Shown here in pieces: positions 15,674 through 24,974 of a stretch of 64,000 nt of DNA. The notes under the pieces were generated by a model. It was not told the origin of the DNA. It did not search any database and was given only the letters and a program-made list of their open reading frames with translations. Every line of letters starts with the position of its first letter. The stretch's first letter is position 1. The translations under genes and the position numbers were made by a program. Origin of the DNA: Geminocystis sp. NIES-3709 (GTDB lineage Bacteria; Cyanobacteriota; Cyanobacteriia; Cyanobacteriales; Cyanobacteriaceae); the NCBI RefSeq assembly GCF_001548115.1, contig NZ_AP014821.1, forward strand, positions 1,364,001 through 1,428,000, read 5' to 3'.

Positions 15674-16390
15674 TTATTCTAACATAATAGAAGGTTTTTC
15701 CAAAGTTCGATCGATCCAGTCTAAATCCAACTCCATGAGATGATCTACACACCAATTAGCCTGTCGTTGCAATAGATGAAAAGGATAGGTATTAGCTACC
15801 CCAACAACCGACATTCTTGCATTTTTACCGGCTTCGATGCCAACAGGTGTGTCTTCTATTACAAGACATTGTGATGGTTGAAGTTGTGAGTCAGGATTAA
15901 GGTGATTAAGTTTTCTCAATGCCAACAAGTAGGCATCAGGTGAAGGTTTACTCATATTTATATCTTCTCCTGTGACAATAACATTGAAATACTGTCTCAC
16001 ATTGATTTTTTCTAGGATATATTCAGTTTCTTTGTATAACGCTCCTGTAATAATTGCGAGGGACAAATGACGAGTCTGAAGATGAAGGATAAATTCGATT
16101 ACTTTGTCAAAAATGGGCAATTCAGGTATCTTATTGATAATTTCATAATAGGCTTGTGCTTTTATTTGAATGAGTTTATCTAAATATTCATCAGAGACGA
16201 TTCTACCTCTTTTTGCCAGTATATCTCGTAAACAACCTCGATCGTTTTTCCCTAAACAAATTTGTTGATATTCCAAACCAGAAGGACGTAAATTTTCTCT
16301 TAATAATAAATCATCAATTAATTTTTGATGAATTGTCTCATCATTAATAATTACACCATTAAAATCAAATAAAACCGCCTTTAAACCCAT
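15674..16390 (-). CDS. HAD-superfamily hydrolase, beta-phosphoglucomutase-like
   Basis: The 238-residue protein has the HAD fold with a helical cap. The nucleophile motif is LFDFNGVII (Asp9), where the second acidic residue usual in phosphatases and phosphoglucomutases is Asn11. Other motifs visible are AIITGA (motif II Thr), the lysine in MSKPSPDAYL, and the acidic pair in CLVIEDTPVGIEA. The loss of the general acid/base Asp makes a mutase or ordinary phosphatase role uncertain. Its 3' end lies 12 bp from the tRNA gene on the same strand. Confidence 0.85.
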   Translation of the reverse strand: MGLKAVLFDFNGVIINDETIHQKLIDDLLLRENLRPSGLEYQQICLGKNDRGCLRDILAKRGRIVSDEYLDKLIQIKAQAYYEIINKIPELPIFDKVIEFILHLQTRHLSLAIITGALYKETEYILEKINVRQYFNVIVTGEDINMSKPSPDAYLLALRKLNHLNPDSQLQPSQCLVIEDTPVGIEAGKNARMSVVGVANTYPFHLLQRQANWCVDHLMELDLDWIDRTLEKPSIMLE

Positions 16391-16440
16391 TATTAATTTA
16401 GTTAAAATTATAGATCAAGAAATTCTTTAATGATAACTTA

Positions 16441-17436
16441 TTATACATTTGTTAAAGAACCTCCGCAACTTGACCCACTTCCTGCGGTACAACCATAACA
16501 ATGATTTGGTGTTTGAATTTGACTAATTAGATCAAGATTATTTTCTTTTAAAATCTGACTTACAGTTAATCTTTTCTGATTATTACTTAAAGAATAAGTA
16601 TTTGTCATTTGATTAAAATCACAGTCATAAATATTGCCTAAATAATCAATAGATAACTGATTTCTACACATTAGATTAGGTAAAGTATTATAATTAAAAT
16701 TAGCTTCTAAAAATTGTAAATAATTATCTTTTATTTCATACTTATCTAAGTAAAAATTAGTTCTTCCCACTGGTAAGTTAGTTATCGTTAAAAGGCTATT
16801 AAAATAAATATTAAAATTATCTGCTAAATACTTTTTATAATCTTTTTCAAGATTTTTTTGATTAGGAGTTAACCTGAAATTATTATTCTTAGGTAAAGGA
16901 GGATTATATACCAAATCAATAATTAAACTACAATCTATTCCATAACCAAGTTCATTAAGTTTTTGTAAGGCTAAAATTGATTTATTATATACTCCATTGC
17001 CTCTTTGTTTATCGACATTATCTTCTAAATAACAGGGTAAAGAAGCCACAACTCTTACTTGATTCTTAACAAAATATTCAGGTAAATATTCGTAGCTAGA
17101 TTCAAAAAAAATAGTTAAATTCGATCGAACAATCACTTCTTTATTGTTACTTCGAGCTGCTTCTACTAATTCCTTAAAACCATAGTGCATTTCGGGCGCT
17201 CCTCCCGTTAAATCAACAGTTTTTATTTGAGAAAATTTATTAATTATTTTTACTAATTGTTGACAAATTTCTGGGGTTAATTCTTCTTTTCTTTTTGGAG
17301 ATGCTTCTACATGGCAATGAATACAAGCTAGGTTACATTTTCTACCTAAGTTTATTTGTAAAACTGTTATTTTTTCTTTCGGTAAGCTATGATTTATTTT
17401 GTCAGCAAAATTAGTTATTTTTTCAGTAATTAGCAT
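16441..17436 (-). CDS. arsS: Arsenosugar biosynthesis radical SAM protein ArsS-type
   Basis: This 331-residue radical SAM enzyme binds a 4Fe-4S cluster through Cys34, Cys38 and Cys41 (CNLACIHC). The C-terminal DUF3641-type region has clustered cysteines (HCYGCTAGSGSSCGG) that probably bind further clusters. ArsS is thought to transfer a deoxyadenosyl group to methylated arsenic on the way to oxo-arsenosugars. It lies downstream of the arsenite methyltransferase gene on the same strand, 91 bp apart, and the pairing itself supports the assignment. Confidence 0.88.
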   Translation of the reverse strand: MLITEKITNFADKINHSLPKEKITVLQINLGRKCNLACIHCHVEASPKRKEELTPEICQQLVKIINKFSQIKTVDLTGGAPEMHYGFKELVEAARSNNKEVIVRSNLTIFFESSYEYLPEYFVKNQVRVVASLPCYLEDNVDKQRGNGVYNKSILALQKLNELGYGIDCSLIIDLVYNPPLPKNNNFRLTPNQKNLEKDYKKYLADNFNIYFNSLLTITNLPVGRTNFYLDKYEIKDNYLQFLEANFNYNTLPNLMCRNQLSIDYLGNIYDCDFNQMTNTYSLSNNQKRLTVSQILKENNLDLISQIQTPNHCYGCTAGSGSSCGGSLTNV

Positions 17437-17527
17437 TATTTCTTAATAAACTTTTCAAGTTTTAATTTCAGTAATAATTAGTAAAATTTTTCAAAAAAGA
17501 TATTTTAGACAGTTTATTATCCTTATT

Positions 17528-18427
17528 TTAACAACAAGATTTGGGAGGACAGCAAGATTTATTATCATCAATTTTTTTATTTTGTTTTGGTTTTTCTTTA
17601 TAGGCTTTTACAGTCACAGAACGAAATTCAATACCATTAATTACTTGCCAAGGTTCAGTTTGTCTTGCTAAAATTTCTACTTGATTAAATCCCACATTTT
17701 CAAACATTTTTATAAATAAATCTTCTCTAAATGCCCCTGAAATACAACCACTCCATAATTCGGGATCATTAATCATTTCTAAGGTTAAATCTCGATCGCA
17801 AACTATATCAGAAATAACTGCTTTTCCTTCTGTTTTTAAAACTCGATAAATTTCATCAAATAATTGTTCTTTATCTTCTGGTTTAACTAAATTTAAAACA
17901 CAATTAGACACCACTACATCGATCGAGTTATCTTTAATTAGAGGTTCTTCTTTTCTAAGTCGATCGCATTTCGCTTCAAAAATTCGTAGTTGTTCTAAAC
18001 TGTTAATAGGATTATTTTTTAACCATAATTCAACTTTATCTAAAGGTAATTTTAAATCCTGAATTTTACCCTTAATAAAGTTTGTGTTTTGATAACCTAA
18101 CTTATCACTAATTTCCTCTTGATATTTACGAGATAAATTAAGCATTTCATCATTAAAGTCCACTCCAATAACTTGACCATTTTGACCAACTTTTTGAGCA
18201 ATAATATAACAGTTTTTTCCTGCTCCAGAGCCTAAATCTAAGACAGTTTCACCTTCATTAACGTATCGTGTAGGATCACCGCAACCATAATCTTTTGCTA
18301 TAATTTCTTCAGGAATAATCTCTAAAAAACTACTATCATATTCAGTGGGACAACATAAACTTGGTTGATGTTCTTTTGCTCCTGCTTCATATCTTTCTAA
18401 AACCGATTTTTCTATATCATAACTCAT
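17528..18427 (-). CDS. arsM: Arsenite S-adenosylmethionine methyltransferase ArsM
   Basis: ArsM transfers methyl groups from SAM to arsenite and produces mono- to trimethylated arsenic. With the start at ATG 18427 the protein has 299 residues. A TTG 17 codons upstream (18478) would add a tail foreign to the family. It has a class I methyltransferase motif VLDLGSGAGKNCY, and conserved cysteines for As(III) in SLCCPTEYD, SNCVLNL and WSGCISGAF. The C-terminus ends in SCCPPKSCC, a soft-metal-binding tail common in ArsM. It is followed by arsS. No ArsR-type regulator is nearby. Confidence 0.93.
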   Translation of the reverse strand: MSYDIEKSVLERYEAGAKEHQPSLCCPTEYDSSFLEIIPEEIIAKDYGCGDPTRYVNEGETVLDLGSGAGKNCYIIAQKVGQNGQVIGVDFNDEMLNLSRKYQEEISDKLGYQNTNFIKGKIQDLKLPLDKVELWLKNNPINSLEQLRIFEAKCDRLRKEEPLIKDNSIDVVVSNCVLNLVKPEDKEQLFDEIYRVLKTEGKAVISDIVCDRDLTLEMINDPELWSGCISGAFREDLFIKMFENVGFNQVEILARQTEPWQVINGIEFRSVTVKAYKEKPKQNKKIDDNKSCCPPKSCC

Positions 18428-18608
18428 ATAATTTAATCCTAAAATACTGTCTAAATAATAAATTGAAAATACCTTCAATCATTAATTGTTTATTAAAGCT
18501 AGTTTACCTGAAATTTAGCTGAAGATAACCTTAAACTTAGTTAATTGATGATGATTGCTCCATAAAAGGCTAAAATAGGTAAGACCAAGTAAAGAAATCT
18601 CAGCGTCT

Positions 18609-19400
18609 ATGGATGAAATTCCAGTTGCTTTAAGGGAAGCTAACAAAACTGTCAAATCAAGTTCGATCGTTACAAATAAGATTGGTATTATTATAGTAAG
18701 CGGTATTATTGTTCTATTGGCAGGAATTTTTTTCTTTTTCAATCGTAATTCTCAACCAATGCCTCAACCAGTGGAAAATGTTAACAATACTCCTCCTGTG
18801 GTAGAAAATGAAAATGAGTTACCAACGGAATCTAATCCGGAGGAAATCTTACCAGATAACATTCTAGGGCATTTACCTTACGAACAAGCTCCCCAAAGTG
18901 ACTTAAAACCGATAACTCGTGATGGTGGTATTCAGTTAAGAGGAAAAGCCGCCGATAAATTTTTACAAATGCAAACAGACGCTAGGAGGCAAGGTATTAT
19001 TTTAGCCCCTATTTCAGGATTTCGATCGATCAAAGATCAAGAATATCTTTTTTTTAAAGTAAAAGAGCAACGAAAACAACCTACCTCAAAAAGAGCTGAA
19101 GTTAGTGCCCCTCCGGGTTATAGTGAACATCATACAGGATATGCGATCGATATTGGAGACGGCAACGCACCAGCAACAAACTTAAATACTAATTTTGAGC
19201 AAACCTCTGCCTATAAATGGTTAAGTCAAAATGCCGCTAAATATAGTTTTGAGCTATCCTTTACTCCTGACAATTTGCAAGGTATTAGTTATGAGCCTTG
19301 GCATTGGCGTTTTGTCGGTGATACTCATAGTTTAGAAACTTTTTATAAAGCTCGTCAACTTACCACTAACTTACAACCAAGTTCTGACAATAAAAATTAA
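18609..19400 (+). CDS. D-alanyl-D-alanine carboxypeptidase, VanY family
   Basis: This membrane-anchored peptidoglycan peptidase has 263 residues. One TM helix lies near residues 28-45, followed by a Pro/Glu-rich linker of about 40 residues and then the zinc peptidase domain. The zinc and catalytic motifs are visible: SEHHTGYAIDIGD (His and Asp ligands) and EPWHWRF (Glu base and His ligand), with 'PISGFRSIKDQEYLF' before them. It would trim terminal D-Ala from wall peptides in the periplasm. The tldD-type gene starts 12 bp later on the same strand. Confidence 0.9.
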   Translation: MDEIPVALREANKTVKSSSIVTNKIGIIIVSGIIVLLAGIFFFFNRNSQPMPQPVENVNNTPPVVENENELPTESNPEEILPDNILGHLPYEQAPQSDLKPITRDGGIQLRGKAADKFLQMQTDARRQGIILAPISGFRSIKDQEYLFFKVKEQRKQPTSKRAEVSAPPGYSEHHTGYAIDIGDGNAPATNLNTNFEQTSAYKWLSQNAAKYSFELSFTPDNLQGISYEPWHWRFVGDTHSLETFYKARQLTTNLQPSSDNKN

Positions 19401-19412
19401 TATTTACTATCC

Positions 19413-20792
19413 ATGCTAGATTATCGTAATTTACTATCCGATTTAATTAACCGTTATCGTCACCGAGTTGATTTCTTAAGTATTCGTCTTGAAAAAGGAG
19501 AAGGTAGCAATATTGTTATCAAAAATAATCAAACAGAAAGCCTGAGTGAAGGAATATCTTTAGGTGGACAAATTCGTGCGTGTTATAAAGGGGGTTGGGG
19601 TTTTGCTACTTTCAATGACTTAACTCAACTACCTCTGAGAATTGAGGATGCCATTACTTCAGCCTTGCTAATTGGAGATGACGAGACTATTTTAGCACCT
19701 GTTGATCCTGTTCAAATCTCTTGTCAATTGCCTTTAACCGGTACAAATCCTCGTTTAATCTCTCTTGGTGACAAAAAAAGACTATGCGATCGATATAACC
19801 GTATTTTAAGCCAAGTTGATGAAAAAGTTACCAGCAGTTTAGTTAGTTATAGTGACAGTCAACAAACTATTCTTCTCGCCACTTCTGAAGGTACGATGAT
19901 TGAGCAATCGTGGATTGACTGTGAAATGCGATTTAGTGCGATCGCCAAAAATGGGAAATCTGTGCAAACAGGAAGAGAAACCACAGGCACAAGAAAAGGT
20001 TATGAAGACTTAACCAACCTTGATAATATCGTTGCAAATGCTTCAAAAAGAGCCGTTAATGCCCTAAAATACCCTTCTGTCAATGGGGGTACATATACGG
20101 TAGTAATTGACCCTATTTTAACAGGTTTATTTGTTCATGAAGCCTTCGGTCACTTGTCTGAAGCTGATATGGCTTACGAAAACCCCGACTTACTAGAAGT
20201 AATGAGTATAGGACGTAAGTTTGGGGGAGAATATTTACAAATTTTTGATGGTGCAATGGTAGAAGGTCATCGAGGCAGTTATTATTATGATGATGAAGGT
20301 ACACCAGCTACCACCACTCAGTTAATTAAGGATGGTGTTTTAGTGGGAAGACTTCACTCAAGGGAAACTGCGGGAAAATTAGGTGAAAAACCCACTGGTA
20401 ATGCTAGATGTTTAAACTATCACTACCCACCGATCGTGCGTATGACTAACACATGGATAGCCAGAGGAAAAACTCCTGTACCAGATTTATTTACGAATAT
20501 CAAGGAAGGAGTTTATGCGACTAACTGGATTGGAGGTATGACAAACGGAGAAATGTTTACTTTTACCGCCGGGGAAGCATGGATGATTCGAGATGGTAAA
20601 ATTGCTGAACCCGTCAAAAATGTTACTTTATCAGGTAATGTTTTTAAAACTCTAGCAAATATAGAGTCGATCGGGGATGATTTTTATTGGGATGAATCTG
20701 GAGGTTGTGGTAAAGGAGGACAAAGTGGCTTACCGGTGGGCTGTGGTGGCCCTAGTTTGCGTATTAAAGATGTCGTTATTGGTGGCGAATAA
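19413..20792 (+). CDS. TldD/PmbA-family metalloprotease (TldD-like)
   Basis: This cytosolic protease-type protein has 459 residues. The zinc-binding HExxxH motif is visible as HEAFGH at residues 242-247. The glycine-rich C-terminal half has the typical 'NVTLSGNVFKTLANIESIG' and 'CGKGGQSGLPVGCGGPSLRI' blocks of TldD. With TldE such proteins degrade unfolded or modified peptides and mature some peptide antibiotics. The partner is not in the window. It lies 12 bp downstream of the VanY gene, so the two may be cotranscribed. Confidence 0.92.
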   Translation: MLDYRNLLSDLINRYRHRVDFLSIRLEKGEGSNIVIKNNQTESLSEGISLGGQIRACYKGGWGFATFNDLTQLPLRIEDAITSALLIGDDETILAPVDPVQISCQLPLTGTNPRLISLGDKKRLCDRYNRILSQVDEKVTSSLVSYSDSQQTILLATSEGTMIEQSWIDCEMRFSAIAKNGKSVQTGRETTGTRKGYEDLTNLDNIVANASKRAVNALKYPSVNGGTYTVVIDPILTGLFVHEAFGHLSEADMAYENPDLLEVMSIGRKFGGEYLQIFDGAMVEGHRGSYYYDDEGTPATTTQLIKDGVLVGRLHSRETAGKLGEKPTGNARCLNYHYPPIVRMTNTWIARGKTPVPDLFTNIKEGVYATNWIGGMTNGEMFTFTAGEAWMIRDGKIAEPVKNVTLSGNVFKTLANIESIGDDFYWDESGGCGKGGQSGLPVGCGGPSLRIKDVVIGGE

Positions 20793-21016
20793 TTTTTAAT
20801 AACTGAGGTTAAACAAAGCAAAATATTTGAGATTGAAGGTGTTAGGTATTAGGTTAAATTTTTCTAACAATAAAAAAACTGTGAAACCCTTAACTTTTCT
20901 CTTTTCCCTCTTCCCTAACCCTAGATGAGTTTTAGCTTACTTATTGTGATTAATGATACCAACAAAAACTCCAATTAATGGTCATAATCCATGAGAAGAT
21001 TAATTAAAGTGAAAAA

Positions 21017-22183
21017 ATGTTACCTCTGATAGAAGGATTTTTAAATGGTATAAGCATTGGTTCAGTTCTATTAATTGCCGCCCTAGGATTAGCCATCGTT
21101 TTTGGTTTGATGGGAGTAATTAATTTAGCACACGGTGAATTGATGATGTTAGGTGCTTATACAACTTTTGTTGTGCAAAATATTTTTAAGCCTTTGGGTG
21201 AACCTTGGTTTAATTTTTATATTATTGTCGCTATTCCTGTGGCTTTTATAGTAGCGGCGATCGCAGGGATAATTTTAGAACGAGGTGTAATTCGTTTTCT
21301 TTATGGGCGGCCACTAGAAACCCTTTTGGCAACTTGGGGGGTTAGCTTAATTCTCCGTCAATTGGTAAGAAGTGTAAACTGGTCAATGACGATCGGTATA
21401 GTGGTATTCTCTTTATTATTTTTTGGCGGAATGTGGTTTTTATCCCGTCAAGGCAATTGGGAACAGATTCGAGCTAAATTCATCGCCATTACTTTACCTT
21501 TAGCTAGTGCGATCGCTATTATTACGGGAATATTAATTAACAGTTCTAAAAATCAAGCCTTAACGAAAGCCTGGTTTAGTGCGAGAAACGTTGATGTAAC
21601 TGCTCCTGCATGGTTAAGAGGTGGAATCCCACTGGGCGCATTTCAATTTCCCATGGCAAGGGTGTTTATTATTGTCCTAACTATTCTTTGTATCGTTGGG
21701 GTATATTGGTTTTTGAATGGATCAGATTGGGGTTTAAAAATTAGAGCCGTTACCCAAAACCGCACTATGAGTTCTTGCTTAGGTATTCCTACTGCTACCG
21801 TTGACGCTTTAACTTTTGCTTTAGGTTCAGGATTAGCCGGAATTGCAGGAGTCGCTATCAGTTTACTTGGTTCTGTTGGGCCTAATACAGGACAAAATTA
21901 TATTGTAGATGCTTTTATGGTGGTGGTTGTTGGCGGAGTAGGTAATTTACTTGGTACTATTATTGCGGCATTGTCGATCGGTACTATATCTTATATTGTC
22001 GGTTCTGGTAGTATTGGATTAGTGCTTATGTCTCAAAATGTCGGATCTTCATTCATGGAGATTATTAATTTCTTTGCGAATACTAGCATGGCGAAGGTAT
22101 TAGTATTTATTATGATTATTACTTTTTTACAAATTAAACCTTCTGGTATTTTCCCTCAAAAAGGACGTACGGCTGAGTTATAG
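21017..22183 (+). CDS. urtB: Urea ABC transporter permease UrtB
   Basis: This inner-membrane permease of the LivH/UrtB branch has 388 residues and about nine TM helices. The N-terminal 'GLAIVFGLMGVINLAHGELMMLGAY' region, the central insertion of about 90 residues typical of UrtB over LivH, and the C-terminal 'SVGPNTGQNYIVDAFMVVVVGGVGN' block identify it. It would import urea with UrtA, C, D and E. Those genes are not adjacent, which fits cyanobacteria where urt genes are scattered. A possible GTGAAAAA stretch precedes the ATG, and no NtcA site could be confirmed by eye. Confidence 0.9.
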   Translation: MLPLIEGFLNGISIGSVLLIAALGLAIVFGLMGVINLAHGELMMLGAYTTFVVQNIFKPLGEPWFNFYIIVAIPVAFIVAAIAGIILERGVIRFLYGRPLETLLATWGVSLILRQLVRSVNWSMTIGIVVFSLLFFGGMWFLSRQGNWEQIRAKFIAITLPLASAIAIITGILINSSKNQALTKAWFSARNVDVTAPAWLRGGIPLGAFQFPMARVFIIVLTILCIVGVYWFLNGSDWGLKIRAVTQNRTMSSCLGIPTATVDALTFALGSGLAGIAGVAISLLGSVGPNTGQNYIVDAFMVVVVGGVGNLLGTIIAALSIGTISYIVGSGSIGLVLMSQNVGSSFMEIINFFANTSMAKVLVFIMIITFLQIKPSGIFPQKGRTAEL

Positions 22184-22250
22184 GAATAGAGAAAGAGAAA
22201 AAGAGGAGAAATATTATTTGATTCCTCATTTCTCATTCCTCATGTCTTAT

Positions 22251-22940
22251 TTATGCAGTAACTAATTGAGGGCGTTTGCTGTTACGAATAGAAGAAATTG
22301 CCTCAGCATAATCGGGGGCATTGAATACGGCTGAACCAGCGACGATCGCATTAGCACCTGCTTCGAGTACTTGCCATGTATTGTTTGCTTTTAAACCGCC
22401 GTCAACTTCAATCCAAGGATCTAAACCTCGATCGTCACACATTTGACGTAAAGCTCTGATTTTAGGAACTACGGTAGGGATGAAACTTTGTCCACCAAAG
22501 CCGGGGTTAACACTCATGATTAAAACTAAATCACAAACATCAATAACATACTCAATTAATTCTAAAGGAGTGGAAGGATTAAGTACAACTCCAGATAGTT
22601 TGCCTAACTCACGAATTTGACATAAAGTACGATGTAAGTGAGGAGACGCATTATGTTCAGCGTGAACCGAAATAATATCTGCTCCTGCTTTGGCAAAATC
22701 TTCTACATACTTTTCAGGTTCAACGATCATTAAATGAACATCTAAAGGTTTTTTGGTATAAGGGCGAATTGCTTGTACAATTAAGGGACCGATCGTGATA
22801 TTGGGTACAAAACGACCATCCATAACGTCAACGTGAATCCAATCTGCACCAGCTTCGTCTACAGCTTTAATTTCATCTCCAAGACGACTAAAATCTGCCG
22901 ATAGAATAGAAGGGGAAATAACGACTTCTTTATTACTCAT
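22251..22940 (-). CDS. rpe: Ribulose-phosphate 3-epimerase
   Basis: Rpe interconverts ribulose 5-phosphate and xylulose 5-phosphate in the Calvin cycle and pentose phosphate pathway. The protein has 229 residues and a TIM barrel. Family blocks are visible: [14 protein letters not shown] at the start, [39 protein letters not shown] and [10 protein letters not shown], giving the metal-binding His/Asp set. It converges with urtB. Confidence 0.96.
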   Translation of the reverse strand: MSNKEVVISPSILSADFSRLGDEIKAVDEAGADWIHVDVMDGRFVPNITIGPLIVQAIRPYTKKPLDVHLMIVEPEKYVEDFAKAGADIISVHAEHNASPHLHRTLCQIRELGKLSGVVLNPSTPLELIEYVIDVCDLVLIMSVNPGFGGQSFIPTVVPKIRALRQMCDDRGLDPWIEVDGGLKANNTWQVLEAGANAIVAGSAVFNAPDYAEAISSIRNSKRPQLVTA

Positions 22941-23007
22941 GGTTACTATTAAATATAATTAAGTTGGGATTAATTGTAACAAAATCTTTAAATTTTCTTT
23001 AAGTGTA

Positions 23008-23922
23008 TCAGGTGTTGGCAAAATCGAGAATATAATTAGAGGTTATTTCTGGTTTTTCTAAGTGTGGTACATGACCGCAATTTTTAACCCAAATTAATTT
23101 ATTATCAGGAATTAATTCTTGAAATTTGTTAGCAGGTTTTAGTCCCAAAATTTTGTCATTTTCTCCCCAAATAGTTAAACTTGGTTGTTTAATGGTACTT
23201 AATTCACTGGCAAAACAACCATAACCGCCACTTTTGCTGAATGCAATTAAGGCTTTATTCCAGTAGTCACATTCTAAGTGCAAAGCGGCACAGGTTAAAG
23301 CATCTTCATGGGCTAATTTTCGATCGAAATAAGCCATTTCACTAATACTTTGTCTTACTTTTAAGTTTCGTAAAAATTCTGTGGCTAAAAATCCTAATGG
23401 GGGAAACAAAAATTTTCCAACAATGGGGTGTTTAGTTAATCCTCCGCTATCGAGTAATACTAATTTTTCTACTGTTTCGGGATAGGTTAAACAAAAATCT
23501 ATTGCCGTTGCACCTCCCATAGATGCACCTATTAAGATAACGGGTTTTTGAATCATTGTCTGCCAAAATTGATACAGATGGCTTTTGATTGTGTTGGGAG
23601 AGTATTCGAGCGAACTTTGACGATGGGTAAAACCAAACCCTAGTAAGTCTAATACCCAAACTTGATGATTTTTGCTCAAAAAAGGTATTAAACGCCTAAA
23701 TTCTAGTAAAGAACTATCAAAACCATGAAGTAAAATAATGGGAGGTTGTTTTTCTCCTACTACGGCATAACTTGTTTGAATGGGAGAAGGAGTGAAAGAG
23801 ACATTAATAGGAGTAAATTTAATTTGCTGAAATAGATTAATCGATGAGGATTCTGTCAGTTTTTCAGCTCGATCGAGGATAATTTTTGGTAACATTGACA
23901 TTAATACACTGATGAAAGTCAT
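23008..23922 (-). CDS. Alpha/beta hydrolase
   Basis: The 304-residue protein has the alpha/beta-hydrolase fold. The oxyanion region is LLHGFDSSLLEFR, the nucleophile elbow is GASMGGAT (Ser), the acid is in 'IWGENDKILGLKPA', and the catalytic His is in CGHVPHLEKPE. The lead sequence up to about residue 50 may be a membrane-associated helix. This group is common in cyanobacteria and chloroplasts, with esterase or lipase-like activity on unknown substrates. It follows the rpe gene on the minus strand but there is no functional link. Confidence 0.87.
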   Translation of the reverse strand: MTFISVLMSMLPKIILDRAEKLTESSSINLFQQIKFTPINVSFTPSPIQTSYAVVGEKQPPIILLHGFDSSLLEFRRLIPFLSKNHQVWVLDLLGFGFTHRQSSLEYSPNTIKSHLYQFWQTMIQKPVILIGASMGGATAIDFCLTYPETVEKLVLLDSGGLTKHPIVGKFLFPPLGFLATEFLRNLKVRQSISEMAYFDRKLAHEDALTCAALHLECDYWNKALIAFSKSGGYGCFASELSTIKQPSLTIWGENDKILGLKPANKFQELIPDNKLIWVKNCGHVPHLEKPEITSNYILDFANT

Positions 23923-24018
23923 AAATCTGATGTTACGATAAAGTCTGACTTGTTATCTATTACTTTTCTCGAAAAACTAGATGATATTTTAACTCTTATC
24001 GGTTAAGTGATTTTTTGA

Positions 24019-24795
24019 TCAATTCCTATTTTTACGATCGTTATGACCAAACCAACTAGAATTAGTGGTTATACTATATTTTGTTTGTAAAACTTTAGTA
24101 ACATCTTCGATCGTGCCATCAGCAGAAACCCAACCGTCTTCAATATCGGGAAAATCAATTTTACAATTCTCACATTTTTTATCAGAATAAAAACGGATAG
24201 GACACCAGAAAGATTCTACATTTCGTAACATTTCTGTACCTAATGACCAAACTCCTGTCATCCAATCACAATATAAACACCAAATTAAATCATAACCGAC
24301 TAATCCTTGAAACTTTTGACGAGAAACGTTAACCCATTCTTTGGCATCATATTTTGGTAGGTTTACCAATTTTGTTAAGGGAGGATATACCACAATTTCC
24401 GCCAACCTTACTCCCCAAAAAACAGGTATAGCTAAAGCTGTAATCCAGACTGCTAGGTGATTACGCCACTTGCCAAAGATTTGACTAAGAGTAGTAGAAA
24501 TTTTTGCTTTTTGGGGTGATTTCCTATGTTTCCATTCATGAGCAAAAATCCAAATCCAAAGTCCACTAATTTCCCCAACTAATGCAACCCCAACTCCATT
24601 CCATTGTGATACGATCGTACCTAGTAATAGAGGAAATAACATAAAATAGCTAAGTATAATATCAATACCAGGTGCTACGCAAAAAAAGTCACCAATTTTC
24701 ACTCCCATCTCACCGAAATAAGGAAGCAAATGTAAAAATATTGCTCCTGTTATGATAATAGCTATAGAAGTTAAGTATAAACTAGTCAAATTCAT
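24019..24795 (-). CDS. Conserved membrane protein of unknown function
   Basis: The 258-residue protein has TM segments near residues 5-25, 42-65, 68-88 and 110-132, then a soluble C-terminal half. That half contains several Trp-rich stretches (DLIWCLYCDWMTGVW) and Cys motifs (LYC, FWCP and CENC) that could bind metal. The arrangement seems familiar from cyanobacterial hypothetical proteins, but I know no function. It stands alone, with AT-rich gaps on both sides. Confidence 0.8.
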   Translation of the reverse strand: MNLTSLYLTSIAIIITGAIFLHLLPYFGEMGVKIGDFFCVAPGIDIILSYFMLFPLLLGTIVSQWNGVGVALVGEISGLWIWIFAHEWKHRKSPQKAKISTTLSQIFGKWRNHLAVWITALAIPVFWGVRLAEIVVYPPLTKLVNLPKYDAKEWVNVSRQKFQGLVGYDLIWCLYCDWMTGVWSLGTEMLRNVESFWCPIRFYSDKKCENCKIDFPDIEDGWVSADGTIEDVTKVLQTKYSITTNSSWFGHNDRKNRN

Positions 24796-24974
24796 AAATT
24801 ATTTTTTAAAATTACGATCATTTTATTGCTTAACTATAGCTAATTTTTAATCACTTTAACTTTTTAAGTTTTTATTCTAAAAAGATTTAGTATTTTATTA
24901 TTAGTTTTATCAAATGAAGTTTATTTTTACAAAATAGAGATAAATAAAAAATAATTATAAACGATACTAAGTTA

